Assembly (NCBI GenBank): GCA_023390775.1
Contig: JAEWCF010000008.1
Coordinates: 1-28,649, forward strand
Length of the DNA stretch: 28,649 bases
Reading direction: 5' to 3'
Source of the DNA: Bacteroidota bacterium
GTDB lineage: Bacteria > Bacteroidota > Bacteroidia > Flavobacteriales > Flavobacteriaceae
The notes below the pieces were generated by a model that made no database searches, had not been told where the DNA came from, and worked only from the letters and a program-made list of their open reading frames with translations. Positions 6,552 through 14,375 of the stretch are shown piece after piece. The translations under genes were made by a program, and so were the position numbers. How positions within the stretch are numbered: the first letter of the stretch is position 1; each line of letters begins with the position of its first letter.

Positions 6552-6623
6552 ATATAAGGCGAAGCGCAAAACCTGTAAGGAAAGCGCGAAATTTTACGGC
6601 GATCTTTGGGAAAATCAGCGATC

Positions 6624-7349
6624 ATGCCCGAAGGACCCAGTATCGTCATCCTGCGCGAGGAAACCGAGAGGTTTGTCGGGGCGGCCGTAAACCGCATTTC
6701 GGGCAATACAAAGGAGCCGGTGGATGTTTTTGCCGGCCGAACGATCACCGCGATCAAAAGTTGGGGCAAGCATTTCCTGCTCGTTTTTGACAAAGAAGCC
6801 ATCCGTATCCACTTCATGCTTTTCGGTTCCTACCGAATCGATGAGCCCAAGGCAAGCCCGGCGCGTCTCAGCCTCTTTACCAACAGGGGCGAGATGCATT
6901 TCTACGCCTGTTCGGTAAAGATCGTCCAGGATCCCGAAAAGCTTTATGACTGGGCCGCCGACGTAATGAACGATAGCTGGAATCCCCGGGCCGCAATGAA
7001 AAAGCTGAAGGCCTTGCCCGATATGCAGATTTGCGATGCCCTTCTGGAACAGGAAATTTTCTCGGGAGTGGGCAACATCATCAAGAACGAGGTGCTTTAC
7101 CGGGTGCGCGTCCACTCCGAATCACTGACGGGCAATATCCCCGTGACCCGTTTGCGGACGATCATTGCACAAGCCCGCACCTACAGTTTCGAGTTCCTTG
7201 AGTGGAAGAAAAAATTCGAACTCAAGAAGCATTGGCTGGCCCACACCAAAAAGAAGTGTTTGCGTTGCGACCTGCCTATCCATAAGAAAGTCACCGGAAA
7301 GAAAAAACGCCGGAGTTTCTATTGCACAAACAGCCAGAAACTCTACTGA
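6624..7349 (+). CDS. Fpg/Nei-family DNA glycosylase (endonuclease VIII-like)
   Basis: A base-excision repair enzyme of 241 residues that removes oxidised bases and nicks the abasic strand. The start must be the ATG at 6624, because the catalytic residues are Pro2 and Glu3 (MPEGPSIV). A TTG 18 bp upstream would abolish activity. Lys49 (SWGKHFL) is the conserved beta-clamp lysine. The helix-two-turn-helix is around 135-165 (FSGVGNIIKNEVLYRVRVHSE). The C-terminal zinc finger is C212-x2-C215-x18-C234-x2-S237, so the fourth cysteine is replaced by serine (codon AGC). Arg230 in the finger is kept. Its stop codon abuts the stop of the converging DUF6766 gene. Confidence 0.88.
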   Translation: MPEGPSIVILREETERFVGAAVNRISGNTKEPVDVFAGRTITAIKSWGKHFLLVFDKEAIRIHFMLFGSYRIDEPKASPARLSLFTNRGEMHFYACSVKIVQDPEKLYDWAADVMNDSWNPRAAMKKLKALPDMQICDALLEQEIFSGVGNIIKNEVLYRVRVHSESLTGNIPVTRLRTIIAQARTYSFEFLEWKKKFELKKHWLAHTKKKCLRCDLPIHKKVTGKKKRRSFYCTNSQKLY

Positions 7350-8006
7350 TCATTCCCCTGTTTCGTCATATGGCGCATCGACGGGTTTGGATTGCGGCGA
7401 ACCCTTTTGCCTCAGGTAAATCGAAAGGACGACAATGGCCACGATCGAAAGGAATTCGCTTTGCCAATTTTGGAACGATTCAAACCAGAACCTCGAGCCG
7501 CCCATGTACTCCCAAGCAGTTTTAACAGTTTCGCCCCGAAGTGCGAGGATCTTGTTTTCGTCGGCGAGGGAACCGCGGAAGTGCAACCACGTGGATACCG
7601 CGAACAACAGAAGCAGCACAAGGGTCAGGGAGTGCTGGTAAATTTTCAACGCCGCACCTCCCCTTTTTACCGGGCCGGGTGCGTCTTTTTTCTTCGGGTT
7701 CGGCTTGCGGTCTACCGCATCGGTGCCGTCAAATTTTTTGGATTCGGAGGAGCCTCTCTGATACAGGAAAATGGTAAACCAGACAAAGAGTGCCATCTGC
7801 AGGAATTCACTTTCCCAATTTTCAAAAGTACTCTGGATAAAGTGGCCCGATGTCGCGTATTCCGCCAACGGAATTGGAGAGGATCCTTCCTGGAGGAGCT
7901 CCTGATTGTATTGATCGTGCCCTGTAATGTATTGCCCGGCCATCGAAATCAGGAACAGGAATAGGAACACCAGCGAAAGGCTGTTGTCCCAAATGTACTT
8001 TTTCAT
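7350..8006 (-). CDS. DUF6766 family membrane protein
   Basis: The protein has 218 residues. It is made of two similar halves, about 8-90 and 125-207. Each has a hydrophobic helix beginning NSLSLV/HSLTLV, a conserved FENWESEF/FQNWQSEF block, a second helix and a positively charged RGSSESK/KGSPQSK end. The halves are joined by a lysine/proline-rich linker (90-118). This gives four predicted membrane helices. I recognise the family as DUF6766, which has no established function. The gene converges on the DNA glycosylase with no bases between the two stop codons, and no terminator is visible between them. Confidence 0.8.
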   Translation of the reverse strand: MKKYIWDNSLSLVFLFLFLISMAGQYITGHDQYNQELLQEGSSPIPLAEYATSGHFIQSTFENWESEFLQMALFVWFTIFLYQRGSSESKKFDGTDAVDRKPNPKKKDAPGPVKRGGAALKIYQHSLTLVLLLLFAVSTWLHFRGSLADENKILALRGETVKTAWEYMGGSRFWFESFQNWQSEFLSIVAIVVLSIYLRQKGSPQSKPVDAPYDETGE

Positions 8007-8203
8007 AGGTTTTTTATCTTAAAGTTACAACCTGACGGAGGAACGGTTGTTAAAAATTGGCTAAATGAAAAATTTTCTCGCTCCGCAGTTTTTTCGACCT
8101 ATATCATTGCCCATCAGGCCGTTCACGAAATAAAAGTCCATAATTGCAGCATATTCTGTTAACGATTGTTGAACATAGCGCCTTGTTTCAAACTTTTGCG
8201 GTT

Positions 8204-8234
8204 TTGCATAATTATATCATATTACCTACATTTA
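8204..8234 (+). promoter_or_regulatory. Candidate promoter of the response regulator
   Basis: TTG at 8204-8206, a 20-bp spacer and TACATTTA at 8227-8234 (7 of 8 with TAnnTTTG). The predicted start near 8241 excludes in-frame upstream starts and supports the ATG at 8258. The rest of 8007-8257 shows nothing else I can name. Confidence 0.5.
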
Positions 8235-8257
8235 TAAAATATTTAGACACCGGACAA

Positions 8258-8710
8258 ATGAACAACACGAAAGCGACGATCGAAGTACTCCTGGTCGATG
8301 ATGATGCCGACGATCGTAACACTTTTAGCGACGCGCTGAGCGAACTTAAGATCCAGACGCATCTCCACATGCTGGAAGACGGTCGGAACCTCTTGGAATA
8401 TTTGGAAAATCCCGACAACAAGATGCCCGACATCCTGTTTCTTGACCTTAACATGCCCTACAAATCGGGTGTGGAGTGTTTGATGGAAATACGGCAGCAT
8501 CCCAAGTACAATGATCTGTCGATCGCCATCTATTCCACGTCGTCGACAGACAAGGACATCGAAGAGACGTTCATCAACGGGGCGAACATTTACATAAAGA
8601 AGCCCAATAGTTTCGCGCAACTGAAAAAAGTGTTGAGCGATGTGGTGAACATGAATTTCCAGTTCCACAATTCGGGGCTCAACAAGGAAACGTTCCTGTT
8701 GAACATCTAA
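8258..8710 (+). CDS. Stand-alone response regulator receiver protein
   Basis: A single CheY-like receiver domain of 150 residues with no output domain, resembling the Rcp1 group. The acidic pocket is in VLLVDDDADD (13-19), the phosphoacceptor is Asp63 (ILFLDLNMP), the switch Ser/Thr is in IYSTSS (91-96) and the conserved Lys is in IKKP (113-116). Members of this type usually take phosphate from hybrid or phytochrome-type histidine kinases and act by protein contact; no kinase is in the window. The extra 25 residues after the receiver are not recognisable. The start is chosen by the upstream promoter and the standard N-terminus. A strong terminator follows. Confidence 0.88.
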   Translation: MNNTKATIEVLLVDDDADDRNTFSDALSELKIQTHLHMLEDGRNLLEYLENPDNKMPDILFLDLNMPYKSGVECLMEIRQHPKYNDLSIAIYSTSSTDKDIEETFINGANIYIKKPNSFAQLKKVLSDVVNMNFQFHNSGLNKETFLLNI

Positions 8711-8747
8711 GAGCAGAACCTAAAGGCCCTTGGGCTGACAACTTTAT

Positions 8748-8790
8748 AAAATTCCGCGTGAATGCTGCAAGGCCATGCGGAATTTTCTTT
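8748..8790 (+). terminator. Terminator after the response regulator
   Basis: AAAATTCCGC (8748-8757) pairs perfectly with GCGGAATTTT (8777-8786), extendable by three pairs, and is followed by CTTT. The AT-rich ends on both sides would allow it to work in both directions. Confidence 0.7.
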
Positions 8791-8814
8791 TGTAGTTTTA
8801 ACCAAAACGACCTT

Positions 8815-9711
8815 ATGGAACACGATTTTGAAGTTGCGATCATTGGCGGAAGCATTGCCGGCCTCTCGGCTGCCATGACCCTCGGGCGCTCCCTTAGAAA
8901 GACCGCCGTGTTTGACAGCGGTACGGCTTGCAACCGCTTTGCTCCCCGATCCCATAACTTTATAACCGCGGATGGTTTGAAACCTCGGGAAATCCTTGCA
9001 AAGGCTCGTGAGCAGGTCGAAAAGTACGACCGGGTCTCCTTTCATGACGAAGAGGTCACGTCGGTCGAAAAGTCGGAAACGGGATTTGACATCTCAACAC
9101 GCACGAAAAAATACACTTCAAAAAGGGTTTTGCTGGCGACCGGGCTGCGCGATATTTTGCCGGACATTCCCGGGTTCAGCGAATGCTGGGGAATTTCGAT
9201 CCTGCATTGCCCCTATTGCCATGGATACGAATGCCGCGACGAGCGGACGGGAATCATTGCCAATGGCGAGGCAGCCTACCATCTGGGAACCCTGATCAAC
9301 AACTGGACCCGCGACATCACGGTGCTCACCAACGGAACGTCGGAACTGCGAAACGAGGAAAGGGAAAAACTCGAAAAGTTAGGCGTGAAGGTCATCGAGA
9401 AGGAAATCGCGCGTATCGACCACAAGGATGGCCGCGCGACCGAAGTTGTTTTTATCGACGGAACATCGGAACCCATCATGCACTTTTATGCGTCCGTCCC
9501 ATTTGAACAGCAAAACGATGTCGCCGAATCACTCGGTTGCAAGATGAGCGGGCATGGCCATGTTGATGTGGATGACGAACAGCGTACGAGCATTGAGGGC
9601 GTCTATGCGGCCGGCGATTGCACGGCGCAGGCCAGGGCCATTTCGGTAGCCGCGGCTTCGGGAACCAAGGCCGGTTTTACGATAAATGTGGAATTGATCC
9701 TGAAGGATTAG
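8815..9711 (+). CDS. Thioredoxin-reductase-like FAD/NAD(P) oxidoreductase
   Basis: A flavoprotein disulphide reductase of 298 residues. The FAD-binding GGSIAG is at 11-16, an LLATGLRD segment at about 107-113, a redox pair CPYC at 132-135 (followed by HGYEC with a third Cys at 140) and the second FAD motif YAAGDC near the C-terminus. The CPYCHGYE signature is seen in thioredoxin-reductase-like proteins distinct from canonical TrxB (CATC), including ferredoxin-dependent or orphan members, so the electron partner is uncertain. Cytoplasmic. The start chosen is the ATG at 8815 (MEHDFEVAIIGG). An upstream in-frame ATG at 8758 lies inside the terminator hairpin of the preceding gene. Confidence 0.85.
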   Translation: MEHDFEVAIIGGSIAGLSAAMTLGRSLRKTAVFDSGTACNRFAPRSHNFITADGLKPREILAKAREQVEKYDRVSFHDEEVTSVEKSETGFDISTRTKKYTSKRVLLATGLRDILPDIPGFSECWGISILHCPYCHGYECRDERTGIIANGEAAYHLGTLINNWTRDITVLTNGTSELRNEEREKLEKLGVKVIEKEIARIDHKDGRATEVVFIDGTSEPIMHFYASVPFEQQNDVAESLGCKMSGHGHVDVDDEQRTSIEGVYAAGDCTAQARAISVAAASGTKAGFTINVELILKD

Positions 9712-9815
9712 GAGTGCAGCATCGCGCTTCCCACGCTGCGCATCCTCCAGAACGCGAGTTTGGCCTGCATGGAAATTTTATAGGCGATCACACGAAAGGG
9801 TAAAAATAGCTTCAT
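9708..9815 (-). CDS. Possible 35-residue basic peptide
   Basis: A minus-strand frame starting at the ATG at 9813-9815 gives MKLFLPFRVIAYK followed by a basic, aromatic-containing stretch (AFWRMRSV). Its stop overlaps the stop of the flavoprotein by two bases. Flavobacteria often carry small basic peptides of about 35-50 residues of this general look, but the similarity is weak and I see no clear promoter. It could equally be chance. The rest of 9816-9888 has no recognisable element. Confidence 0.25.
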   Translation of the reverse strand: MKLFLPFRVIAYKISMQAKLAFWRMRSVGSAMLHS

Positions 9816-9888
9816 GGCAAGAGGGATTTGTACAAAATTGCGATAAGCGCACGCTAAATCCCTTACACCATTTTTGGCGAACCTTACA

Positions 9889-10332
9889 TCATTTGCGCAC
9901 AAAATTTTTTTCGTAAACCTCGATCCATTCCGAAGGTGTCATCTTGGTTGCCAATTCGCCGATTAAATCTAACGGAATTGCTTCGGGCTTTTTGAACCTC
10001 ACGCAACTCTTGCCCATGTCAAGCTTGCCTTTCAACCGCGCGGCATATTCGGCCGTAAACCATTCCAGGAGCGCCGGGCTGGCGTACATCCCCATGTGGT
10101 AAAGAGCGATGAAATTCTTTTGCGAGGCGATGCTGATAAACGGCAACGGCTGATCGGGATTGCAATGGTAACCCTTGGGATATAGCGAATGGGGCACGGC
10201 GTAGCAGATCATGCCATAACTTACGGTTTCGGTAAATCCTTCCGGCAGGTTCTCTTTCAATACGTTGCGCAGCGCTTCCATCGGCGCGCGGCGCTCCTGC
10301 CCAAGCGAGTCTATGTAATCTTGTGGTGACAT
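9889..10332 (-). CDS. DUF1801 domain protein (YdhG-like)
   Basis: The protein has 147 residues from the ATG at 10332 (MSPQDYIDSLGQERR). The domain fills the protein: an N-terminal helix, then the ETVSYGMICYAV and PFISIASQKNFIALYHMGMY strands and the C-terminal GKLDMGKSCVRFKKPEAIPLDLIGEL segment that marks DUF1801. Related proteins include Bacillus Fra (YdhG), reported as an iron chaperone; that role is not assured here. A perfect TACATTTG box on the minus strand, 15 bp upstream of the ATG, rules out the longer frame starting at 10386 and predicts a very short leader. Cytoplasmic. Confidence 0.82.
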   Translation of the reverse strand: MSPQDYIDSLGQERRAPMEALRNVLKENLPEGFTETVSYGMICYAVPHSLYPKGYHCNPDQPLPFISIASQKNFIALYHMGMYASPALLEWFTAEYAARLKGKLDMGKSCVRFKKPEAIPLDLIGELATKMTPSEWIEVYEKNFVRK

Positions 10333-10346
10333 GAAATTTTTTTTGA

Positions 10347-10354
10347 CAAATGTA
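10347..10354 (-). promoter_or_regulatory. -7 promoter box TACATTTG of the DUF1801 gene
   Basis: A perfect minus-strand TAnnTTTG. The predicted start near 10341 leaves a leader of about 9 nt before the ATG at 10332. Confidence 0.6.
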
Positions 10355-10437
10355 AAAAACGCGGTTAAAGTTAGGTTAATCGCCACGGCAAAAAACCGCT
10401 CTCCGGTGCAGATGGCGTAACTTTAATAAAAAATGCC

Positions 10438-10779
10438 ATGAAAACATATTTCACCCTGATCGCGGCATTCACCGCGATGGCGGCCACCTCTCAAGTTGAC
10501 AGGGTCGGGTCGCAGGGCACCACCCAGGACCGCCTTGACCAGCAGCCGCCCATTCCGGCGCAGACCGCCGTGGACAGGGCCGCGCGCCAGGCCGACATCA
10601 ACCAGCAGAACAGCCGCAATGTAGTCGATTCGGAAAATTTATTGGAAGACCAGGTGGAAAGGGCGACCGGCAAAGAGAAGAAGAATCCCGCCGCGACACC
10701 GCCGGTAACGGTCCATCCGCCGCGCTTGTCCGATCCCGTCTCGGCTCCGGTCAGTACACCGGTCCGCACTCAAAACTAG
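10438..10779 (+). CDS. Small secreted proline-rich protein, unknown function
   Basis: The protein has 113 residues, with a signal peptide (MKTYFTLIAAFTAMAATSQ). The mature chain lacks cysteines, is rich in Gln, Asn, Asp and Arg (30-80) and ends in a Pro/Thr/Val-rich tail (PPVTVHPPRLSDPVSAPVS). It is likely disordered and exported to the periplasm or envelope. I do not recognise a family. A weak TAACTTTA box lies at 10418-10425. A terminator hairpin starts at the stop codon, so it is probably a single-gene transcript. Confidence 0.6.
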   Translation: MKTYFTLIAAFTAMAATSQVDRVGSQGTTQDRLDQQPPIPAQTAVDRAARQADINQQNSRNVVDSENLLEDQVERATGKEKKNPAATPPVTVHPPRLSDPVSAPVSTPVRTQN

Positions 10780-10797
10780 CCCCCACCGGGGCTTTTT
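10778..10797 (+). terminator. Terminator after the 10438 gene
   Basis: AGCCCC-CACC-GGGGCT followed by TTTTT. The stem begins inside the TAG stop codon. Confidence 0.85.
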
Positions 10798-10836
10798 CAT
10801 TTGTAAAAACTTTGTACTTTTATCTAAATTTTTACC

Positions 10837-11589
10837 ATGAAAACTCTGTCGGTAATATTGCTGTTTGCGGTGACCGCATCGGCGCAACTTAAACCTGTAG
10901 CCTATCGGGACGGCGTGCAAAAATTAAATGGTTTCGCCATTTCACCTTCAAAAGAAAAGGCTCCCGGCGTGTTGGTATTGCCTGCCTGGCGGGGAATCGA
11001 CGACCATGCGAAACGATCGGCGGAGAAATTGGCCGCCATGGGCTACCATGCCTTTGTGGCCGATATTTATGGCGAGGGGAACATCCCCAAGGACAACAAA
11101 GAGGCGGGTGAAAAATCGGGAAAATTCAAAGCCGACTTCGCACTTTACCAATCCCGCATCCGGGCCGCGCTGGACCAACTCCTTGTCCAGGGTGCCGATC
11201 CCGGCAGAATTGCGGTAATAGGCTATTGTTTTGGCGGGACGGGGGCACTCGAAGCAGCCCGGGCTAACATGCCGGTACAAGGTGTGGTTTCCTTTCACGG
11301 AGGGCTTGGCCGCGATGCGAAAAGGCCGCCGGTGAAAATCGGGCCCGCAATCCTGGTATGCCACGGTGCCGACGACTTTTTTGTCCCCGAGGCCGAGATC
11401 GACGCGTTTCAGAAGGAAATGAAGGATTCCGGTGCGGACTGGCAAATGATTTATTACGCCGATGCCGTCCATGCCTTTACCGAACCATCGGCGGGTTCCG
11501 ACAAATCCAAAGGTACGGCCTACAATGAAAAGGCGGCAACGCGCTCCTGGCAGCATATGAAACAATTCTTTGACGAAATCCTGAAGTAG
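10837..11589 (+). CDS. Dienelactone hydrolase family protein, exported
   Basis: An alpha/beta hydrolase of 250 residues with a signal peptide (MKTLSVILLFAVTASAQ), so the protein should be periplasmic. The nucleophile is a cysteine in GYCFGG (Cys131), with Asp180 (HGADDFFVP) and His212 (DAVHAF). This Cys-Asp-His triad marks the dienelactone hydrolase family (PF01738). The residues around WRGIDDHAK (51-59) form the usual oxyanion side. Aromatic-degradation genes are absent nearby, so a general esterase role is more likely than chlorocatechol breakdown (inference). The DUF3667 gene starts at the next base after its stop, indicating co-translation. Confidence 0.87.
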   Translation: MKTLSVILLFAVTASAQLKPVAYRDGVQKLNGFAISPSKEKAPGVLVLPAWRGIDDHAKRSAEKLAAMGYHAFVADIYGEGNIPKDNKEAGEKSGKFKADFALYQSRIRAALDQLLVQGADPGRIAVIGYCFGGTGALEAARANMPVQGVVSFHGGLGRDAKRPPVKIGPAILVCHGADDFFVPEAEIDAFQKEMKDSGADWQMIYYADAVHAFTEPSAGSDKSKGTAYNEKAATRSWQHMKQFFDEILK

Positions 11590-12546
11590 ATGGAGCATCG
11601 CCTCAGGGCAGACAAGACCTGCCTGAATTGCCGGCGGGTCGTCCCGGAACGCTACTGCACGCACTGTGGCCAGGAAAATGTCCAGCCGAGAAAGTCTTTT
11701 CACTACCTTTTCACGCATTTCGTGGAAGACCTGGTCCATTACGACAGTTCTTTCTATAAAACCGTTAAAGCATTGCTTTTCAGGCCGGGCCGCCTTACAA
11801 TCGAATATCTGGCGGGGAAGCGAAAAACATACGTTCCGCCGGTAAAACTGTACATCTTTATCAATTTCCTCACGTTTTTCATGGTGAGCCTCTTTTTTTC
11901 CGGCCACAAGGGCGACAACGATGTGAAAATCGACCTTACCGGAGCTCCCGAGAAAAAGGAGATCTCCAGCGAACAAACCCCTGCGCCGTTGCGGATCGGT
12001 GAGTATAACTCGATCCGGGAGATGGATTCGGCCGAAGCGCTCAAGCCCCAGGACCAAAAGATGTCGGGGATCCGGTACTGGTACAACCGCAAGGCGGCTC
12101 GCGTCCACGAGAAATATACCCGCGAGCAACTTCAGGAGCGCTTCTATGAAAAGTTCATGTCGACGGTTCCCAAGGCTATTTTTCTTTACCTGCCCGTGTT
12201 TGCGCTCGTGCTATGGTTGTTCCAGAGCAAAAAACGATGGTATTACTTCGATCATGGCGTGTTCACGCTGCACTATTTCTCGTTCCTGCTGTTTACCTTT
12301 ACCCTGTTGGCCCTGGTCGAACAGGCGACCTCGCTCAGTGCCGCGGTCAGCGATTGGATGTGGTTGCCATGGGTACTGTTGCTGGGGTATTGGGTCTACT
12401 ACTTCTTCTCGGCGCATCGTCGGGTGTACCAAGAGAAAAAATGGATATCACGTATCAAGTCCCTGGGCATGTTTGTCGTTAATTTATCGCTAATTTTCGT
12501 TTTTGTTATGGGAGTCCTGTTATATTCGGCGATAATATTAGACTAA
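11590..12546 (+). CDS. DUF3667 zinc-ribbon membrane protein
   Basis: The protein has 318 residues. The N-terminal zinc ribbon has C11-x2-C14 and C23-x2-C26 (CLNC...CTHCGQEN). It is followed by the conserved DUF3667 segment (FVEDLVHYDSSFYKTVKALLFRPGR and EYLAGKRKTYVPPVKLYIFINF). About five membrane helices follow, near 87-105, 197-215, 225-245, 255-277 and 290-312, with a charged loop of about 90 residues after the first. The family is common in Bacteroidota and has no established function. The start codon directly follows the stop of the dienelactone hydrolase, so translation is probably coupled. The physical link to the hydrolase is the only hint to its job. Confidence 0.85.
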   Translation: MEHRLRADKTCLNCRRVVPERYCTHCGQENVQPRKSFHYLFTHFVEDLVHYDSSFYKTVKALLFRPGRLTIEYLAGKRKTYVPPVKLYIFINFLTFFMVSLFFSGHKGDNDVKIDLTGAPEKKEISSEQTPAPLRIGEYNSIREMDSAEALKPQDQKMSGIRYWYNRKAARVHEKYTREQLQERFYEKFMSTVPKAIFLYLPVFALVLWLFQSKKRWYYFDHGVFTLHYFSFLLFTFTLLALVEQATSLSAAVSDWMWLPWVLLLGYWVYYFFSAHRRVYQEKKWISRIKSLGMFVVNLSLIFVFVMGVLLYSAIILD

Positions 12547-12581
12547 CTGTCCGCAATTGCATCACATCTAAAACATTGTTT

Positions 12582-13601
12582 ATGAAAAACAGCATATTGG
12601 TATTGTTGGCCTCCGCGGTCCTGAGCCCTGCCTGCACCGCCCAAAAGCAGAAAGCGCCCGCCGTTGCCGCAAACTATGTATCGACCATCACGGCTGCCGA
12701 ACTCAGCAAACACCTCCACATTATCGCTTCGGACGAAATGCAGGGCCGAAATACCGGCGAGCCCGGCCAAAAAAAGGCCGGTGAATACCTGATCGCTCAA
12801 TACAAGAAGGACGGTATTTCTTTTCCTACCGGAGCCAAGGATTATTACCAACCCATTCCCGGCAGTTATTTTGCAAGGGGCTTTGCACCCAAGCTCGGGG
12901 ACAGCGAAAACATCTGGGCTTTCATCGAGGGATCGGACAAGAAGGACGAGATCGTCGTGGTCTCGGCCCATTATGACCACGTGGGAATGAAAAACGGCGA
13001 GGTGTACAACGGCGCCGACGATGACGGTTCGGGAACGGTGGCGCTGCTCGAGATCGCACAGGCATTTCAGGAGGCCAAAAGAAATGGGCACGGCCCGCGC
13101 CGTTCCGTCCTGATCCTGCACGTGACCGGCGAGGAGCACGGGTTGCACGGGTCGAGATACTATTCGGAGAACCCGTTGTTTCCACTTAAAAATACGGTTG
13201 CAGATGTCAATATCGACATGATCGGCAGGCGCGACACGTTCCATCCGGATTCAAACAACTATGTTTACGTCATCGGATCTGACCGCTTGTCGACCGATCT
13301 TCACAACGTGACCGAGGCTGCGAACAAGAAATATACGAACCTCGTACTGGATTACAAGTACAATGACCTGAACGATCCGCAGCGCTTCTATTACCGTTCC
13401 GATCACTACAATTTTGCCAAGAACGGGATCCCTTCGGTGTTTTTCTTCAACGGAACGCACGAGGATTACCACAAACCCGGCGACGATCCCGAGAAGATCG
13501 AATACGACGCGCTTGAAAAGCGGACCCGGCTGGCATTTGCCACCGCATGGGAGATCGCCAATCGCGAGGAGCGGTTGAAGGTGGACAAGGACGGAAAATA
13601 A
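12582..13601 (+). CDS. M28 family zinc aminopeptidase, exported
   Basis: A peptidase of 339 residues with two-zinc ligands in the M28 order: His130 (SAHYDHVG), Asp147 (GADDDGSG), Glu185 with catalytic Glu184 (TGEEHGLHG), Asp212 (NIDMIGR) and His297 (DYHKPGDD). The N-terminus is a signal peptide ending SPACTAQ; lipidation at Cys18 is possible but the lipobox is weak. It probably removes N-terminal residues from peptides in the periplasm or at the surface. The start chosen is the ATG at 12582, two codons after an in-frame TTG. It sits 35 bp after the DUF3667 gene on the same strand and ends at a strong terminator. Confidence 0.9.
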   Translation: MKNSILVLLASAVLSPACTAQKQKAPAVAANYVSTITAAELSKHLHIIASDEMQGRNTGEPGQKKAGEYLIAQYKKDGISFPTGAKDYYQPIPGSYFARGFAPKLGDSENIWAFIEGSDKKDEIVVVSAHYDHVGMKNGEVYNGADDDGSGTVALLEIAQAFQEAKRNGHGPRRSVLILHVTGEEHGLHGSRYYSENPLFPLKNTVADVNIDMIGRRDTFHPDSNNYVYVIGSDRLSTDLHNVTEAANKKYTNLVLDYKYNDLNDPQRFYYRSDHYNFAKNGIPSVFFFNGTHEDYHKPGDDPEKIEYDALEKRTRLAFATAWEIANREERLKVDKDGK

Positions 13602-13605
13602 TTTA

Positions 13606-13627
13606 GGGGCTGAAAAGCCCCTTTTTT
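13606..13627 (+). terminator. Terminator after the M28 peptidase
   Basis: GGGGCT-GAAA-AGCCCC followed by six T. The T run overlaps the stop codon of the converging 13626-13910 gene. Confidence 0.9.
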
Positions 13628-13910
13628 AATTGCTGCCGGTTGCGTGGTTTTGCGAAGGATTTCGGCTGTCGATGATCTCGGTGGGCATCCCGGTGAGTTC
13701 GGATACGAGCTCGTAATCCTGTCTGCTTGAGGTAATTCCGTAGACTTTGACGGTATTCAGCCCCCCGTGAATGATGGAATAAATGCGGATCGATTCGGGG
13801 AGGCGCGCAAGAAATTCGCGCAATTCCGCTTCGTTCCGGTAATAGAGGCTATCGCGGATCTCGATCAGGAACAGAAAGTCGGCTTTGTCCAGGGTATTTG
13901 AGGCATTCAT
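13626..13910 (-). CDS. Small protein of unknown function
   Basis: A cytoplasmic-looking protein of 94 residues with no signal or membrane segment. The pattern is helix (DKADFLFLIEIRDSLYYRNEAELREFLARL), strands (SIRIYSIIHG, VKVYGI), helix (DYELVSELTG) and a polar tail rich in Asn and Ser. I do not recognise a family. It is followed on the same strand, upstream, by another small unknown gene at 14003-14266, with a 92-bp gap holding no identifiable element. Confidence 0.6.
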   Translation of the reverse strand: MNASNTLDKADFLFLIEIRDSLYYRNEAELREFLARLPESIRIYSIIHGGLNTVKVYGITSSRQDYELVSELTGMPTEIIDSRNPSQNHATGSN

Positions 13911-14002
13911 ATTGTTGGCAATCTACTTGAACAGTCTGAAAAGCAAAAATCGGTAAAGGAGCCATCCACATTTGAAATATAACAGCAAGCTCCCTACAAA
14001 CC

Positions 14003-14266
14003 CTACGAATTATTGAGGTTTTCGTTCTTGATAATTGAAATTTTGCCGATGTCGACCGACCCGGTATTATCCTTCACGATCCTGATCCCGAAAACGTTTA
14101 CCGGAATTTCGATTCCCGATTCGGAATGGCGCATTTCCTCGAGGATGTGCTCATAATTGAGGGGATGCAGCACGATCGAATCGCCTTTGTTGACCTTGTG
14201 GTCAAAGATATAGTCGCGTAGCAGGTGGAAACTGATGTTGCTGCCGATGAAGATTTGTTCAGACAT
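14003..14266 (-). CDS. Small protein of unknown function
   Basis: A soluble protein of 87 residues with alternating strands (QIFIGSNISFHLLRDYIF, DSIVLHPLNYEHILEEM, IPVNVFGIRIVKD, VDIGKISIIKN). The composition suggests a small beta-rich fold, and the segment GDSIVLHPLNY might contact a ligand, but no family is evident. It lies downstream of the tRNA-His terminator on the same strand, so it needs its own promoter. No convincing TAnnTTTG box was found. Confidence 0.6.
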   Translation of the reverse strand: MSEQIFIGSNISFHLLRDYIFDHKVNKGDSIVLHPLNYEHILEEMRHSESGIEIPVNVFGIRIVKDNTGSVDIGKISIIKNENLNNS

Positions 14267-14342
14267 GGCTTTTTCCTGCTAATTTAATAAAAGCGCAAAC
14301 CTGCCTGCCTTGATTTATCATGCATTTAACAGCCTTTTGGCC

Positions 14343-14371
14343 AAAAAAAAGCCCTGACTTGCATCAGGGCT
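14343..14371 (-). terminator. Terminator of tRNA-His
   Basis: On the minus strand, AGCCCTGA-TGCAAG-TCAGGGCT (14350-14371) is followed by seven T. It starts 4 bp after the tRNA 3' end. Confidence 0.9.
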
Positions 14372-14375
14372 TTCG

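Noticed and set aside
10948..12129. A 393-codon open frame on the minus strand
   Set aside because: It is antisense to two well-supported genes (dienelactone hydrolase and DUF3667) and shows no family features; it reflects codon bias of the plus-strand genes.
11590..13601. Biosynthetic or defence gene cluster
   Set aside because: Neighbouring genes are a DUF3667 membrane protein and a common M28 peptidase; no nuclease, NTPase or core biosynthetic domains are present.
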